From Dermanyssus gallinae (Eukaryota; Arthropoda; Arachnida; Mesostigmata; Dermanyssidae), in NCBI GenBank assembly GCA_003439945.1, contig QVRM01004838.1:258109-322108 (forward strand): a DNA stretch of 64,000 bases. The letters run 5' to 3'. Of the stretch, positions 10,911 to 23,861 are shown piece by piece (position 1 is the first letter of the stretch; each line of letters starts with the position of its first letter). The translations under genes and the position numbers were made by a program. The notes under the pieces were generated by a model, which was not told the DNA's origin, did no database searches, and was given only the letters and a program-made list of their open reading frames with translations.

Positions 10911-13330
10911 TTATAACGACTGCCACAAAGAAAAGCTTTTCTTCGAGTTGAGCGTCTCTGAGAGTAGATCTCTCGTCGTACTCCTCTGCACTTCTAGTCT
11001 TGACCGGGTCGTGTGCCTCGTGCTATCGAGAGCTCGGCATGCAAAAAACATTTGATACCCGTCCTTGATATCGTCGGCGTCGCATAAGGTAGACATGTCT
11101 ACCTCAGTCTTATTAATTTTCACCACATAGGTCTGAAAGCTGTTATGACCGGTGAGAAATTGAGTTAGGTAGTACGCGTACCCGCATTTTAACCATTTTA
11201 TGAGATCTGGGATCATTTACCTTTTCCACAACCGTAGTGCCTCTTGTTTCGCTCCAGTACACTCAGCCTCCCTGGCCTCCACAGTTTCTTGCATCCTCGT
11301 TTTTATGTGCCTGATTTCGACATAAGAATATATTTTCCTCTATCCGGTTCGGCCAGGGTCTTACGGAATTACCAGCGCAGCGTTTGTGAACACCGTCCTG
11401 TACGCTCTAGTAACTCTTGTGGCCAGCACCCGCTGCAGAATTAATTCACCAACTGATACTAGAAGATAGCGCTCCTTCTCTGACTGATACTAGAAGATGG
11501 CCTCGTTTTTTCTGGGCATTAGCCTGGTCAACTTGCTTCCTACTTGACGCGTTTTGGCCGGTACAGAATCAACATAGGCTCTTCAGCTCAAATTTCTGTA
11601 AAGCATTACACTCAGGTATTTGACCTGCTTTTTAAGTTGCGACCTGCGTTTTAAGTTGCGAAGTATTTGATCTTTTATGTGTTAATGGTAAATTATTAGA
11701 TATTACAGCTATGGCATTTCTGGCAGTTCTTCCCCTAGCGATGGAAGCGATTTCATGGCCGTTTTCACGTTGAACTTCCATGAGAATACGCTACTTCCTG
11801 GCTCGCGCATCCTTCGTCGTTGCAGTAACCTTTTTTTATCTCTTCTCTTTCGGACAGTCGCCTCACCCCGTGGTCCTAATGTTTGAATAGCGATCGGCTA
11901 AACTATGTACTACAGCAATAGCTTCCTGTTTGGCCTGCTCATTTAGCTGGACCATGTGGCCGTCCACACGAATATCCAGTTCCTGACAATGCTTTTTTTA
12001 ACCAAGCAACGGCGCCTCGTTCTTCGTGTGCTCGGTCTTCAAACAGCTCCGAGTTCCTTGACTAAGATTGCCAGGTTGTCGGTATAGGCGACAAACTATA
12101 CCGGCACCCCGCGGAGCCTGCTCACCCCAACCGCGCTCCCGTACGCTGGGTCCTAGCGTAGGTGCTAGGACCTTGTGGTACACCTGCAATCATTGTGTTC
12201 CTGGGCGTCGTAATTCACAGCTTGCTTAGCCAAGTGCAAGGCTATCAGATGTCGAAACTACGCAGCTGCTCTATTTTTCTCCACAGCATTCAGGATCACC
12301 CCTCAGTTTGCGCCGTTAAACGTTTTCTTTACGTTCTGCAATATGAGGAAGCCAAGGTTACGAACTTTGGGGCTATTGTGTCTCTTCCCCTCGGCGAGTA
12401 TCTCACTGTTGTTTTTTAATGCGTCGTGGAACCTGCCCGCGAGTATCGACTCCAAGGCCTTAGTAACTGTTTAAGAAGGCAGATGGGCTTGTAGACTGAA
12501 AACAAGCCAGGCGGGCCTCCATTGTGTCTTGTGGAACCCGTCTTGCTTTAAGTAGTGAGTCTACGACCGTTTAAAAGACCGCTGGGCGTTTTCAAGCAAG
12601 GTATTTGATCGCTTCTGGAGGTATGCCGTCGGGTCCTGGGGCCAAGCCCTCTGACATCATTTCAACGCTTGCTGAAATTCCTCGAGTGCTAGAGATGGGG
12701 TATCCTTCTCATTAATCGCAAACGGGTATTTGTCAGATCTGGTGGGATCGTTGGTGCTCTCGTGCCCAGTTAGCTCAAAACTATTTTGTAAAGCATCCCT
12801 CACACGTCCTGCTTGATCTCCTCGATCAAGTAATTCTAGCACCGAAGCTTAGCTTTTCTGATAGTGCTTTTATTTGAGCGCTTCATTTTGTATTCGAACC
12901 TGAGATAATCTACCTTTCCTGCCACTCCTCCTCGGCCAATTCTATTCTCGTCTTTTTCGCCTTCAACAAGCTCTAGAGTATCGGCGCCTAGCCCCAATGT
13001 ACTCTCCTCGTGCATCAGCAACATCGGGAGGCCACCAATACTTTGGCACAGCTTTATTTCGCCGTGGGTGCACTGAAGCTGACGTTGCCTTCTCAAATAC
13101 GTTTAGAAGGATATTGTCTTTTCTCATTGAAGATGGAGGAAAGGAAAAATCAAACGAGCTGCTCTGATCCTCAAGGAGGCGGTTACGTATGTTAGCGTAT
13201 TGCAGAAAATACCGTAACACACAATTGGGTATAGCTGCAGAACCCGTAAATCCAATGTATACGACCTATATTTAATATTAGCGTGTTTAGGATCCTTTCT
13301 TAACTCTACCAGTAGCTTCCCCACACACTA
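10911..13330 (-). pseudogene. Decayed R1/LOA/I-like LINE ORF2, RT to C-terminus
   Basis: Read on the minus strand from 13330 down, this is a broken LINE reverse transcriptase. In order: a basic pre-RT segment (12836-13096); ENDxDPTRSDKYPF-like and EEFQQAL (12657-12740); EGLAPGPDGIPPEAIKYL, the classic APGPDGIP motif (about 12598-12650); PAVF..VVDSLLKARRVPQD (near 12545); FVAYTDNLAIL, the catalytic box with YADD changed to YTDN (12075-12086); and at the end GHNSFQTYVVK, CTLCDADD-like Cys residues and MFFACRALDSTRH (10911-11160). The C-terminal Cys/His block is usual in R1- and I-group LINEs. The catalytic Asp loss and many stops make it inactive. The endonuclease and ORF1 are not seen nearby on this strand. 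Confidence 0.8.
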
Positions 13331-14032
13331 AATAGTGCCACAAAAATAGCCGCAAATATACGTTTCAATGCTTGTCGACCACAGTCAGATAAAGTTGTTT
13401 TGTAAAGTTCGCTTATGCTTAATCAAAGAAAAGCACACGCACACAAACAAATTGTAGTTATACCGTGTTCAAAGTTGGGCCTTAGAGAATTATCATCTCA
13501 CATGTCTGGGAACAAAGCAGACGGACGGTGTGATTCAATTCAACCGACGTACTCAATGGAGATTGGTCGTGAGCCGATTATGTGAGCCGTACTAACTTCC
13601 AAAATTCGACTGGACTAAAGGAAGCAACTCGCTGAGCATCTATCTAGCACATAACCTTGTATATAAGTTGCACCTTCATACGGCCGTTCATTGTAGTCGC
13701 CCAATCAAATGTGCCAGCCAAAAAACAGCATTTACATTATCGAAAGAGGTGCGCGATGAGATGTACTATTTTTTTCCAGGAAGAGAGACGTGTATTAAAG
13801 TGGAATAGAGAATATGATTGATCATTGGCAGGAGACCGCGGAAATGAGCTAAGACTTTTCGGCGAGAATAAATAAACCCACGCGTTGTTTGGCGAAGTTG
13901 CTGTCTTCAAACATCAATCGAAAAGAGGTGTATATAACTCTAGTGTGTGCAATAAAAACAATATATTTTTACACATAAATGCACATATACATAAATGTAT
14001 CTCTATTCACAGCCCCTCTCTATGTCTCTCTC

Positions 14033-14066
<34 letters not shown>

Positions 14067-14270
14067 CAAGACGCCTGTCGTCCATATATTATATATGCCT
14101 CCCCAGTATGAGCTCTAGTGCGTGTAAGTTCCGATACAAAACACACGTTGTCTAGATAGTCTAGATGGCGAAGCATGACGTCAATGTAGCATGTCCTAGA
14201 GAAACTGATGATCAGAAATAAAAGCCGTTGTATTAGTAACAGGTAGCTATGGCCGACTGCATGCATTAAG
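13331..14270. other. Anonymous sequence with a TA array
   Basis: Contains a (TA)n run at 14036-14065. No coding or mobile-element motif was recognised. Confidence 0.5.
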
Positions 14271-14648
14271 TTGGTGTATACTGAAAGTGAATTAAGGCAT
14301 CAAACAGGCATTACTACGTACAGCAGTCGTCACCTCACTGAAGACGCCCCCGGTGAAGACGCAGCAGCCAGACACTGGCGGTGTCGGTGTCAACGAGAAG
14401 GCAAGAGCCGCAGTGAAGGCAAGAGCCGCATTATCATGCCGGGGGGTGAACTAACCCCCAGAGCCGCCCAAGGTTATACGCCCGTCCTGCCCGCCGAACT
14501 GTCGGTTGGGTCGTTCGTTCATCGCCGCTCATCCATGGGCAATTTTTCAAATCCTGCGCCTCTTCCTCTGGGAACAATGCACTACGGCATTACGTCCCTG
14601 CGTACGTCAAGATCCAGAAGGCGAGTTATTGAAAGGAGACGCATATAA
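14271..14648 (+). other. Unassigned 125-codon open frame
   Basis: An arginine- and serine-rich frame on the plus strand. It contains a short internal duplication (GAAGGCAAGAGCCGCA twice, near 14395-14435). I recognise no domain. No splice context or neighbour supports it as a gene. It could be a host exon, a UTR or chance. Confidence 0.2.
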
Positions 14649-16198
14649 ATAGCGATACGTCACATTCACACACACATCTATATATGTATATTAAAGAAAG
14701 AAGGTGGGAGGGAGAGGGAGAGAGAGAGAAAATGTAAACAAGCTTAGATAGGACTGAATAGTGAAGTAGTGGAAAGGAGACACAATAGTCCCATCGAAGT
14801 ATAGTCGTATAGCAGGGCTGCAACGATGAGGGCAAGGACAACCAGACCATAGCCGCAGCAACAATAACAATAGTAGCAGCAACAACAACAGCAACAATAA
14901 CTACTCTCTTATAAACTGTACGACTGCGGTTGCACTGGGTGCAGACCTTATGCACGTCCTCTATAAAGCTTTCTTTTTCTATTATTATTATTATCATCCG
15001 CGTTTGTAATATCAGCTGCCTCCTTTCTGCACGAGTTGCAAGCAGCTATGATTTCTACACGTCGGTAGTTTGAATCGCTCTAACCAACAGCAACAATAAC
15101 AACAATTTGAGAAGAGCCAGTCTTGTCGCCGACTTCAGTATACTGCGTCCATGCGCATACTCTGTAGACGCATCTTCTGCATCATCATCATCATCGTCAT
15201 CATCCTTATCGCCATTATAATCACCACGCAATCATCACCTGCCGCCCATGACTGCTTAATTATTATTAAGTGGTAACGCAAATCCCGGACATGCGCCACC
15301 ACCACGAATGCTCGCGCATCTGCCGATCGCCCTGTTTGCGCTGTATTGCGTCTAGCAGCTGTTTCCGACGGTGCGAGCGGTGGTGTTACGTAGTAAGCGT
15401 AGTATTTGTAGTGGTAGTGCGCTAGTAATATAAAGCCATGAGGAGTAATAGCGTTGCTGCTTGCCTACTGCCGTCGTCATTTGTTGCTCCAGTATTGGGT
15501 GAACAATACAATCGACATCATTATTGTCTCGATTATGTTTCTATATTGAACCACCACCACCGCCATCACGACGAGCGATGCCGCCGTCGACATTTTAGTA
15601 GAAATAACAACAGCAACGACAACAACAACGGCAGCAAACACAATAACAACAACAGCAACAAACACAACAACAACAACAACTATAACAGCATCGACAGCAA
15701 TATCGACAGAAACAGCAGCCGCAGCGCAGCGGTAACGACTTGGGCAGGTTGCTTAGAAGTTTTCGACTGAAGCCTACGGAACGACGCGTCTCCTTGCGCG
15801 CGCACGATTGAAGATGGCGCGATGATGGCTAATCGTCATAATTATGACTTCGTCGTCGTCGTCATCGTCGCCGCCTTCGTCGTTGTTGTTAACATCGCTC
15901 TCGTCGTCACAGACGTGCGATGAATGTCCGCCAGGTCGGTTTTCGATGCAAATATTGCTGGTGCCGCCGACAACAGCAACTGTAACAACAACAGCAACAG
16001 CAACAACGACAACAACAACAAAAATAACAAGAACACCACCAACAACAACAACAACAACAACAACAACGTTAGCCCCATGAGCACTACCAGCACTGCTATT
16101 TCTGCCCTCGTGGTACTTACAATATTGGTGGCCGTCGCTATTGTTGTTGTTGTTGTTTTGGATGGCGGTGCATGCGTTTACACGACATCGCAGATTAT
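14649..16198. other. Trinucleotide-rich non-coding sequence
   Basis: Many short CAA/CAG and CGT/GTT runs: 14868-14897, 15605-15690, 15855-15890, 15970-16068 and 16138-16155. The Asn-, Thr- and Val-rich frames on both strands follow from the repeats. I see no gene. Confidence 0.6.
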
Positions 16199-17030
16199 GT
16201 AGACATCGCCATCTATCTATAGACATCATCTTCTACAGCAGTAGGACTACAGATATTGTCTTCTATAGTAGCAGGCCTATAGACATCGTCATTTATAGCA
16301 ACAAGTTTATAGACATCATCTTCTACAGCAGTAGGACTACAGATATTGTCTTCTATAGTAGCAGGCCTATAGACATCGTCATTTATAGCAACGGGTCTAT
16401 AGACATTGTCTTCTATTGCAGTGGGTCTATAGACAACATCGTTTATTGCAGCGGGTCTATAGACATCGTCTTCTATAGCAACAGGTCTATAGACATCGTA
16501 TCCTATAGCAGCAGGGCCATAGGCATCGTTATCTATAGCAGTAGGTCTACAGAAATCGTCTTCTATAGCAGCAGGTCTCCAGACATCGCTATATATAGCA
16601 GTAGGTCTATAGACATTGCCATCTACAGCAGCATATCTGTAGACATCATCCTCAATAGCACCAGATCTATAGACATCGTCTTGGATAGCAGCAGGTCTAT
16701 AGACAGTGTCTTCAATAACACCAGGTCTATAGACATCGGCTTCGATTGCATCAGGTTTTTGGACATCGTCTTCTATAGCAGCAGGTCTATAGGCATTACC
16801 TTCAATAGCGCCAGGTCTACAGATATATAGCAGTAAGTCTCTAGATATTGTCATCTACAGCAGCAGATCTAAAAACATCGTCTTCCATTGCACCAGGTTT
16901 ATAGACAACAACGTCTTCCACAGCACCAGGTCTATAGACATCGTCTTCCACAGTAGTACCAGATCTACAGATATCGTCCTATTTAGCAACAGGTCGCATA
17001 TAGACATCGTCAGCAGCAAGTCTACGAGAT
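16199..17030 (+). repeat. 30-bp minisatellite, about 27 units
   Basis: The unit is close to ATAGACATCGTCTTCTATAG followed by CAGCAGGTCT. Units vary by substitution. A higher-order 90-bp block of three units is duplicated exactly at 16219-16308 and 16309-16398. The unit length is a multiple of three and the core array lacks frame-breaking indels. One frame is therefore open on each strand for over 600 bases: plus 16141-16830 with a SIDIVFYSSR-like decapeptide, and minus 16213-16854 with a VYRPAAIEDD-like decapeptide. Beyond about 16830 the units carry indels and stops in both frames, so translation of the whole array is unlikely. Nothing shows it is a gene. Confidence 0.92.
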
Positions 17031-17575
17031 TCAACTTACTCGTTTTTTTTTATACGGCAGCTAGAACGACTACGGCTACATCTGGGTTCTACAGGTGGTG
17101 CAGGTGCTGTTGTTGCGACAACGTTGTCGTCGTATTGGTCTTCGCTCGGGCTTCATGCTTGCTTTCGTAGCTGCCACTAAGCTACGAGAACCGACGACAG
17201 AGGGTTTGTTTATTACCCGCCGCCTCCCCCCGGCGCCCGTTCGGCCGCCCGCTCGTTCTTTGGGTGCCATTTCTCACGCTGCTTCGGTTGCTGCTGCTGC
17301 TGCTGCCGTAATAGTATGAGGTGACGAGCAAATCGCTACACTATTATAGCATTGAATTGCTGCTGCTGCTGCTAATAGGTTTCAAAGAAGACGTGTTTCG
17401 TCCGACACGATAATCGTGAGGCCGCATCGCTTCGCGTCGCCGGAGAGACGCAGAGCTAGATCGCATCACATACGAATATGTCGTCGCAGTACGCAGAGAC
17501 GCTAGCTCGCTCACTCACATATGCACCACGCGTACGAATATTCAATGCACGTGTACATAATTGCATATATATGTG

Positions 17576-17628
<53 letters not shown>

Positions 17629-18080
17629 CTATAATATGTGTATTTGGGTGTAATGCTCATTCGAAACATTTCACATTGCGGCCGATGCATGATGTTCATA
17701 GAGACGCGCGTCTGTCGAAAAATGAACGTAATGAATCACGCACGTGGCTCGTGTTTGACGATTAGCTGTCGTATTTGTCTATTGGATATATCGATGCACA
17801 GCCAACTCAAATCACGGTCAATGACAAAACGACATATGCGCTCATGTACCATACATAAACAACAACACACACACACACAGATACGCTGCACCGCAGAAAT
17901 GTATGAACAGCTACAGCTTTAGCTTTACGAGTTAACTGCTTTTATGGTTGACTGTATACAAACGTATACAATAATTACTTACAGGCGTGATTAACTACAT
18001 TGATGCATCGTGAATAGAGATTTACTATATACACATATCACCTCTCCATATTAGAGCACTTAGAGTAGAAGCGTGAGCGG
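17031..18080. other. Anonymous sequence with simple repeats
   Basis: Contains (GCT)n runs at 17283-17305 and 17358-17372, a (TA)n array at 17574-17627 and an (AC)n run at about 17863-17878. The 17390-17520 stretch is CpG-containing but shows no promoter motif I trust. Confidence 0.5.
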
Positions 18081-18253
18081 ATATGTTGAGATACCTAGGG
18101 TTTCCCTAACGGTTCTTGTAGCAGCAGCATGGTTCGCTGATTTTCCGTGGTGCAGTTTATCATCTATTTTCAATGAGCATCGTGCAAATAAACTTCAAGC
18201 TGGCGACACCCCGGTAGATGAGAACCGTGACTAGCGTACGCCGCCGCCGCCAC
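18081..18253 (-). mobile_element. SINE family B copy
   Basis: On the minus strand it starts GTGGCGGCGGCGGCGTACGC, continues with CTAGTCACGGTTCTCATCTA and CCGGGGTGTCGCC, and ends with AACCCTAGGTATCTCAACAT. The head, the CTACCGG block, the CTCATTGAAAATAGATGATA block and the tail align with the copies at 38332 and 48621. The box B core has decayed (GCCAGCTTGAA), so RNA polymerase III promotion is unlikely. Confidence 0.8.
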
Positions 18254-18820
18254 AGATATATTATGTATATGTAAATACTAAGTTTTCTTTCTCAACTCGG
18301 CAAACGCCTGCGTTTTCTGCTGTGTCAGCAACCTAACTGTTAATAATTAGGAAAGCACATAAGAAGAGTCTGCTTCTGCTTACCTGACCTCTAACCATAT
18401 TGAACGCTCTATGAACGCTAAACTTTAGGACATAATTACTTAACTTATCTAGCAGAGCTGTCGCGTCTGATTTTCTAGCTGGCTTTGCTGCCTGGCCTTG
18501 TATCGACTTGCGGGTCTAAGCAGCGACGCCTGAGCGTGTGTGTATGTGCGTAGATAAATTACCTTTGTTCAGTGTTTATTTGCTAATGCACTGTTAATCT
18601 ACAACGATGACAGCTTTTACTTTCGCCCCCCAGCAGCGTAAATATCAGGAGCCTCCCTGAGCGAGAGGTAAAGCAAACATACTCGCCCTCACAGCATACG
18701 TGCGTGTATATCCGCGGTCAGCGTGACCCACATATTTTGCTGTGCTAATTGACATATATATGGTTTATTTACAACATGGTTTATTTATGGAACTGCATAC
18801 ATTCACATGTTTTAGTTCTC

Positions 18821-18876
<56 letters not shown>

Positions 18877-20355
18877 AGATATTCTGATGTTATATCACTG
18901 TTCCTAATATATAGTATGTGTGCACACAAGTTTTACCAACTACAATTTTGTTTATGCAATTTCACGCAATGTAATGAATATTATCAAATGGAATAGCGGG
19001 GATGTCTTGTTTAGGAGTGACACAAGATCACAAGCGCAGAGAACTCGGCCTAGGTTTCTTTCTTCTGAAAAACCAACGAAAAGATTGATCTGCACCGTTT
19101 AAGCGAGTTCAGGCTTTGCGGCCTACTGCTTAACAGACACATGTTTACAGCTGTCTCCTGTTTTTATAGAAAAGAGAAACCCTTGGAGCTTGGGCTCTCC
19201 AAAGATTAAGCTTTGTTTACATAAGAAGGCATGTTTAATGCACACAATTCTCGTTGAGAACTCGCATTTAACCTACACGCATGTCAGAGCCGCCTATCCG
19301 TGAATGTTTGGGCTGGCATAATGAGCAACTGCCTTATGGACCCTCATGAACTTCCCGATAGGATAACATCGCTGGGTAACATCGCTCCAGTACGGGCTCA
19401 CCCAGACACAACCCTCAGGGATCGATGGATTGGCCAATGCTAATTCGAATGAAAACGGCATATATATGATCACCTAATTCTGACCACCATATTTCTATCA
19501 GCCGCTAACGTATCCCCTCTGCCAACATAGGATTCTATGAGAGCTCCCGAACCAAAATGAATCATTTTATTTTTACTCCTAAACAAAACATCTTCTCAAA
19601 TTCACAGCCCGTAATCAAACTGTATTTAGAAACTATGTGTACATCCAGGACATAACTTCACAAAATGTGTGATTGCAAGAGGACAAGCTGCTTGATGCTA
19701 GCGATAGAAGAATGTTTAATTTAAGTCGTCTTGAAAACAGTTTGCTATAAGCGATATATTGTGACGCTTTATTTTGGTACCAAATTGATGGTAATTCCAT
19801 TCGTGATAGAATGATGAAGAGCCATTTCCCCCTGCCCCGATGTCGGATTCCCATAGAATCCTATGTTAACAGCAGGATAAATGTTAGTGGATACAACCGT
19901 ATGCCAGCCGTTAAGGTTTTAGTTTTTATTAACATGGAACTCAACGGGAACCAGACTTTAGAGGCGGGGAAAGCCGCTTACAATAATCAGGAATATCACG
20001 AAACTAGCCATTGTCGATTTAGTACTTTAGTATAAAAATGATCGGAATCTCGATTTTTGAAAACTGTTGTGTCTCAATACGTGTATTTATATTTCGCTAG
20101 CCGCATGCGATGCAGACGTCTATTCCGAAAACGCCGGTATATTCGATCTCTTCATTAAATTTATTATCGTGCCCTTGCGATCGCCAATTACGCAAAGGTG
20201 CGTCTGATCAATCACATCGGTATAATAAAAATTAGTAATTTCAGAATTATCAAGACAAATTTAGCCACCCCCTCTATTACATTAGCAAAAAATGCGTATT
20301 CTAACATCAGACATTCACGACCCCAGTCAAGTATGGACAAAGGGGGTTAAACATC

Positions 20356-20403
<48 letters not shown>

Positions 20404-22440
20404 TCATTATTCTGATCAATGAATAAAGTGCATAGAAAAATAAACGATCATATCCGATCATTAAGGGCTATGACCGTTAATAAGAACTGGGCTGAATCAC
20501 AGAATCGTAATGTGGCAATGTAACGACTGGCTTGTTCGCGCGCGTGTTTGGTGATTTAGCAAAATGGCAAAACTAAATGGCTCTAATTAACTTTCTAGCG
20601 TCATTAGAGCATTGGAAGATTTAGCGTAAAAGCTCGCGCTCCTTTATCAGCAAAATGAGTCATATGAAATATATATATATATATACACATGAGCATATAC
20701 AATGAGAGAGAGAGATTATAAAGAGTATATATATATATACACCATAAGCAAAAGTGTATTTACAATATAGAACAAAAACAGAAATTTAATTTTAGAAATT
20801 GCTCCTTAAACTTGTCGTAACTTTACAGTCTTACACCATGTTGCGTTCAATTGAATTACATAACGGATGAGTAAACCATGTTGATCATTTTAGTAGTTCT
20901 AAGGCGTTGTTTTCAATTCTAGACTATCCTGCGTACTCTACGGGCTCGGAATCGCCGTGAGGCATACTTTCCAAGCGCGGATGGGTAAACAATTTGCGGG
21001 ACAATGGCCTTCGGAAGTAGATCGGAAACTTCGTACAATAGTACCCCGCAAGTTTGTCGCGGGATGGACAAGACGCGCATGAAGGAAACTTGCATGATAC
21101 AGATCAAGTATTCGTCTATGTGTACTATGTTTGACTCTTCAGTCAGGTAGAGCCGTCAGGACAGTAAGCGGCTTTGTAACCATTTGAAACTAATCAGTGT
21201 CCGAAAAAAAATAACTGATTCGACCAGTGGGTGCGCGGTGGTAGCAAAAGAGCATGAACTATCTATCTACTGAGTGGCGTATCGGCTTGACAGAAGCCTT
21301 GACTACCTCTCGTGTGCGGCTGTATGGCGATAGCGCATTTTCACTCAATTGATGCGATCTCTACGTATGCAACTTCTAGTGCTTTGTCGACAAATCAGCC
21401 GTAAAAAAACTGCGCACTGTGGTACGGTAAACGGAGAAAAACTACAGCAAGAATAAATCGTCTATGATTTACCGTCTCAGCCAAGCGAACTATCGCCACT
21501 AAACGGACCTGCTCCTTCTAACGGTGCGTCGAAATTAAAAAAATGTCCATCTTCTCATGACCGCTTCATGTCAAAACGCCTGTCCATTTATACGTATGTC
21601 GTTGTGTTCATATGTGGTGTATAGGTGCGTCTGTGCAGCTTTAAAGTAATTCATTAAATGCTGCATATCGCCACCATTGCATGCACAAGTGGCTAATTAA
21701 TGATGGCTATCAGGATTAGAATTAGAGTATGGAGCACGCACAATACGCAGAGCCGGATTAGATTGTTTTATTTCGTTAGATCAGTCGTTAGATTTCTTTA
21801 GCCTTTAGATCAACATCAGCGCGATCGACAGCTTTGCACAATGATTGTTGATATGATCGGTGACCAATGCACACCAATTGTAGCCGAGACAAAGTCTCGT
21901 ATCAAGTATACTGCAAATGACATAACCGATCTATAGAACATTGAGGTGCAGTGCTCACTGCAGACTTAGCAGAGCTATCAAGTGAAACTTGTAGACAAGG
22001 CAATTTAATATTAAGACAGTCCTTGTTATATGCAACACATTTGACCTGTTTGCATTACCATTTCAAAGTGTTATATATTTAATAAAAAGATACGGCGCAA
22101 TACATTTGGGCAGTTCGGATTCGTACCACCATCGTTCGTTTCTGGCGGTCTATCTCTTTCGTACGAAACGTAAGTATGCATTCTATAAAGTACACTGTTG
22201 CATTTTATGTCACCCTAAGCACGTTTGTAGCATTGAAGCAAATGCCTCAACATAGCGGACGCTATTCATCTTCCAGCAGTATGGTATATACAGTAACAGA
22301 CAATCGGTGTTAAGCAAGCCAACTCAGGTATGGACTCAGGTGATGATACATGTGTCGCCGCCAGTGAAACGCTCAATGTGTGTAAAAGCTTTGTAGGTTC
22401 ATCTCGACTATATATATTCATCTCTCTGCATATATTTATC
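18254..22440. other. Anonymous sequence with TA arrays
   Basis: (TA)n arrays at 18823-18875 and 20359-20400, with shorter TA and GA runs around 20669-20740. The open frames near 19633-20035 on both strands and at 20919-21107 show no motif I recognise. No transposon ends were found, although GGGGGTTAAACATCCTGTAT just before the 20359 array looks like a possible terminus. Confidence 0.45.
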
Positions 22441-23808
22441 TCGAAAGACAACAACAACAACAACAACAGCGGCGGCAGCAGCAGCAGCACAACAACGACA
22501 ACAACAACACAACAACAACAACACAACAACAACAACGACAACACAACAACAACAACAACAGGACAGAATGCGATAATATCAACAACAGCAACAACAACAA
22601 CGAGAAAAAGAACAACAACAACGGTAGCAACAATGTCGACGGACCGTCTGAAGCGAGACAGGGCAAGAGAGAGAGAGAGAGAGCGAAATATAGAGCAAGA
22701 AAGAGGATGAATAATGGGGATGAGATGGGGTCGTCTGGGGTGATTTATGATCGATTGATGTCTTTATATCGTTGGCTGGGGGGCCGTCGCCGTGACCGAC
22801 GCTGCTTCTGCTGCTGCAGTTATCATCATCATCATCATGCTGCTGCTGCTGCGAACTTTTGCGGTGATTTTTTGCGAGCCGCCGCGAAACCGCAGTGGTT
22901 GCTGAAAGGCGATCTTTGAAAATGCAACAATTGCCACACACAGACCGACCGCCCACTTAACCCGGCCCGCATGATATCCTCACGAAGTCCGATGGCCTAC
23001 TGTTGTATTTGCAGTCGTTGATGATATTCTTCCCTTTTCTAACTCCACCACCACCACCACCACAACTGCTACTACGTCTAGTACTACTGCAGCTACAGTT
23101 TCGATACAAAGAAGACCAGCGATACAACGACAATGTGGTGTCTAGTTGTACCTCCATCGTTGTTCGATCGACCGCAAATGACTGCGGCGGCGATGATGAT
23201 TATTATTATTACTTACGCCACTAAAACTCTTCGGTGAAAAACAAAGGAGAGATATCGCGTGCTTTTTTTTCAGATTTTTTTTTTTTTTGTTCTTATTATT
23301 AGTACTATTATTATTATTACTATTATTCAACTTGCTGCTGCTACTACTCCCACTAACATACCACAATCAGTACGACGAGGTGGATCGTGTGCCATATTGT
23401 CGTTATCACGCAGACAGAATCGCCGGTTCACGTTATAGCATATCCATCTCCATTGAAGGTGCAATGCGCAAGCAGCACCAATGAACGGGGGGTGAGAGGA
23501 GGGAGGTGACGCAAGGCGGGGAATGAAGGGAATAAGATGTTGCCGATTCTAAGAGGACTGATCTGATCTGTGGTACCACCACCATCATCACTATGGCCAT
23601 TATTGGACAAGTTGATCGTCGAGAGTTGGGCCGCCGCGAGCGTTGGAGACTTACTAAAGGCAGACTGCTAGTTGGTGGAGACAGAGAATGATGCTCACTT
23701 TTTCTTGCGACGACTGCGTTTTCTTGCGACAACGGGAGCAGCAGTTGTTGTTACAACAACTACGCCAACAACAATAGCAGCAACAACAATAGCAGCAGCA
23801 GCAACAGC

Positions 23809-23861
<53 letters not shown>

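Noticed and set aside
16141..16854. The minisatellite as a protein-coding gene
   Set aside because: The 30-bp unit length alone keeps frames open on both strands. The outer units carry stops and indels, and the flanks show no exon structure. It is kept as a repeat with a note.
16199..17030. A CRISPR-like array
   Set aside because: The 30-bp units are contiguous and have no unique spacers, and the sequence is clearly eukaryotic.
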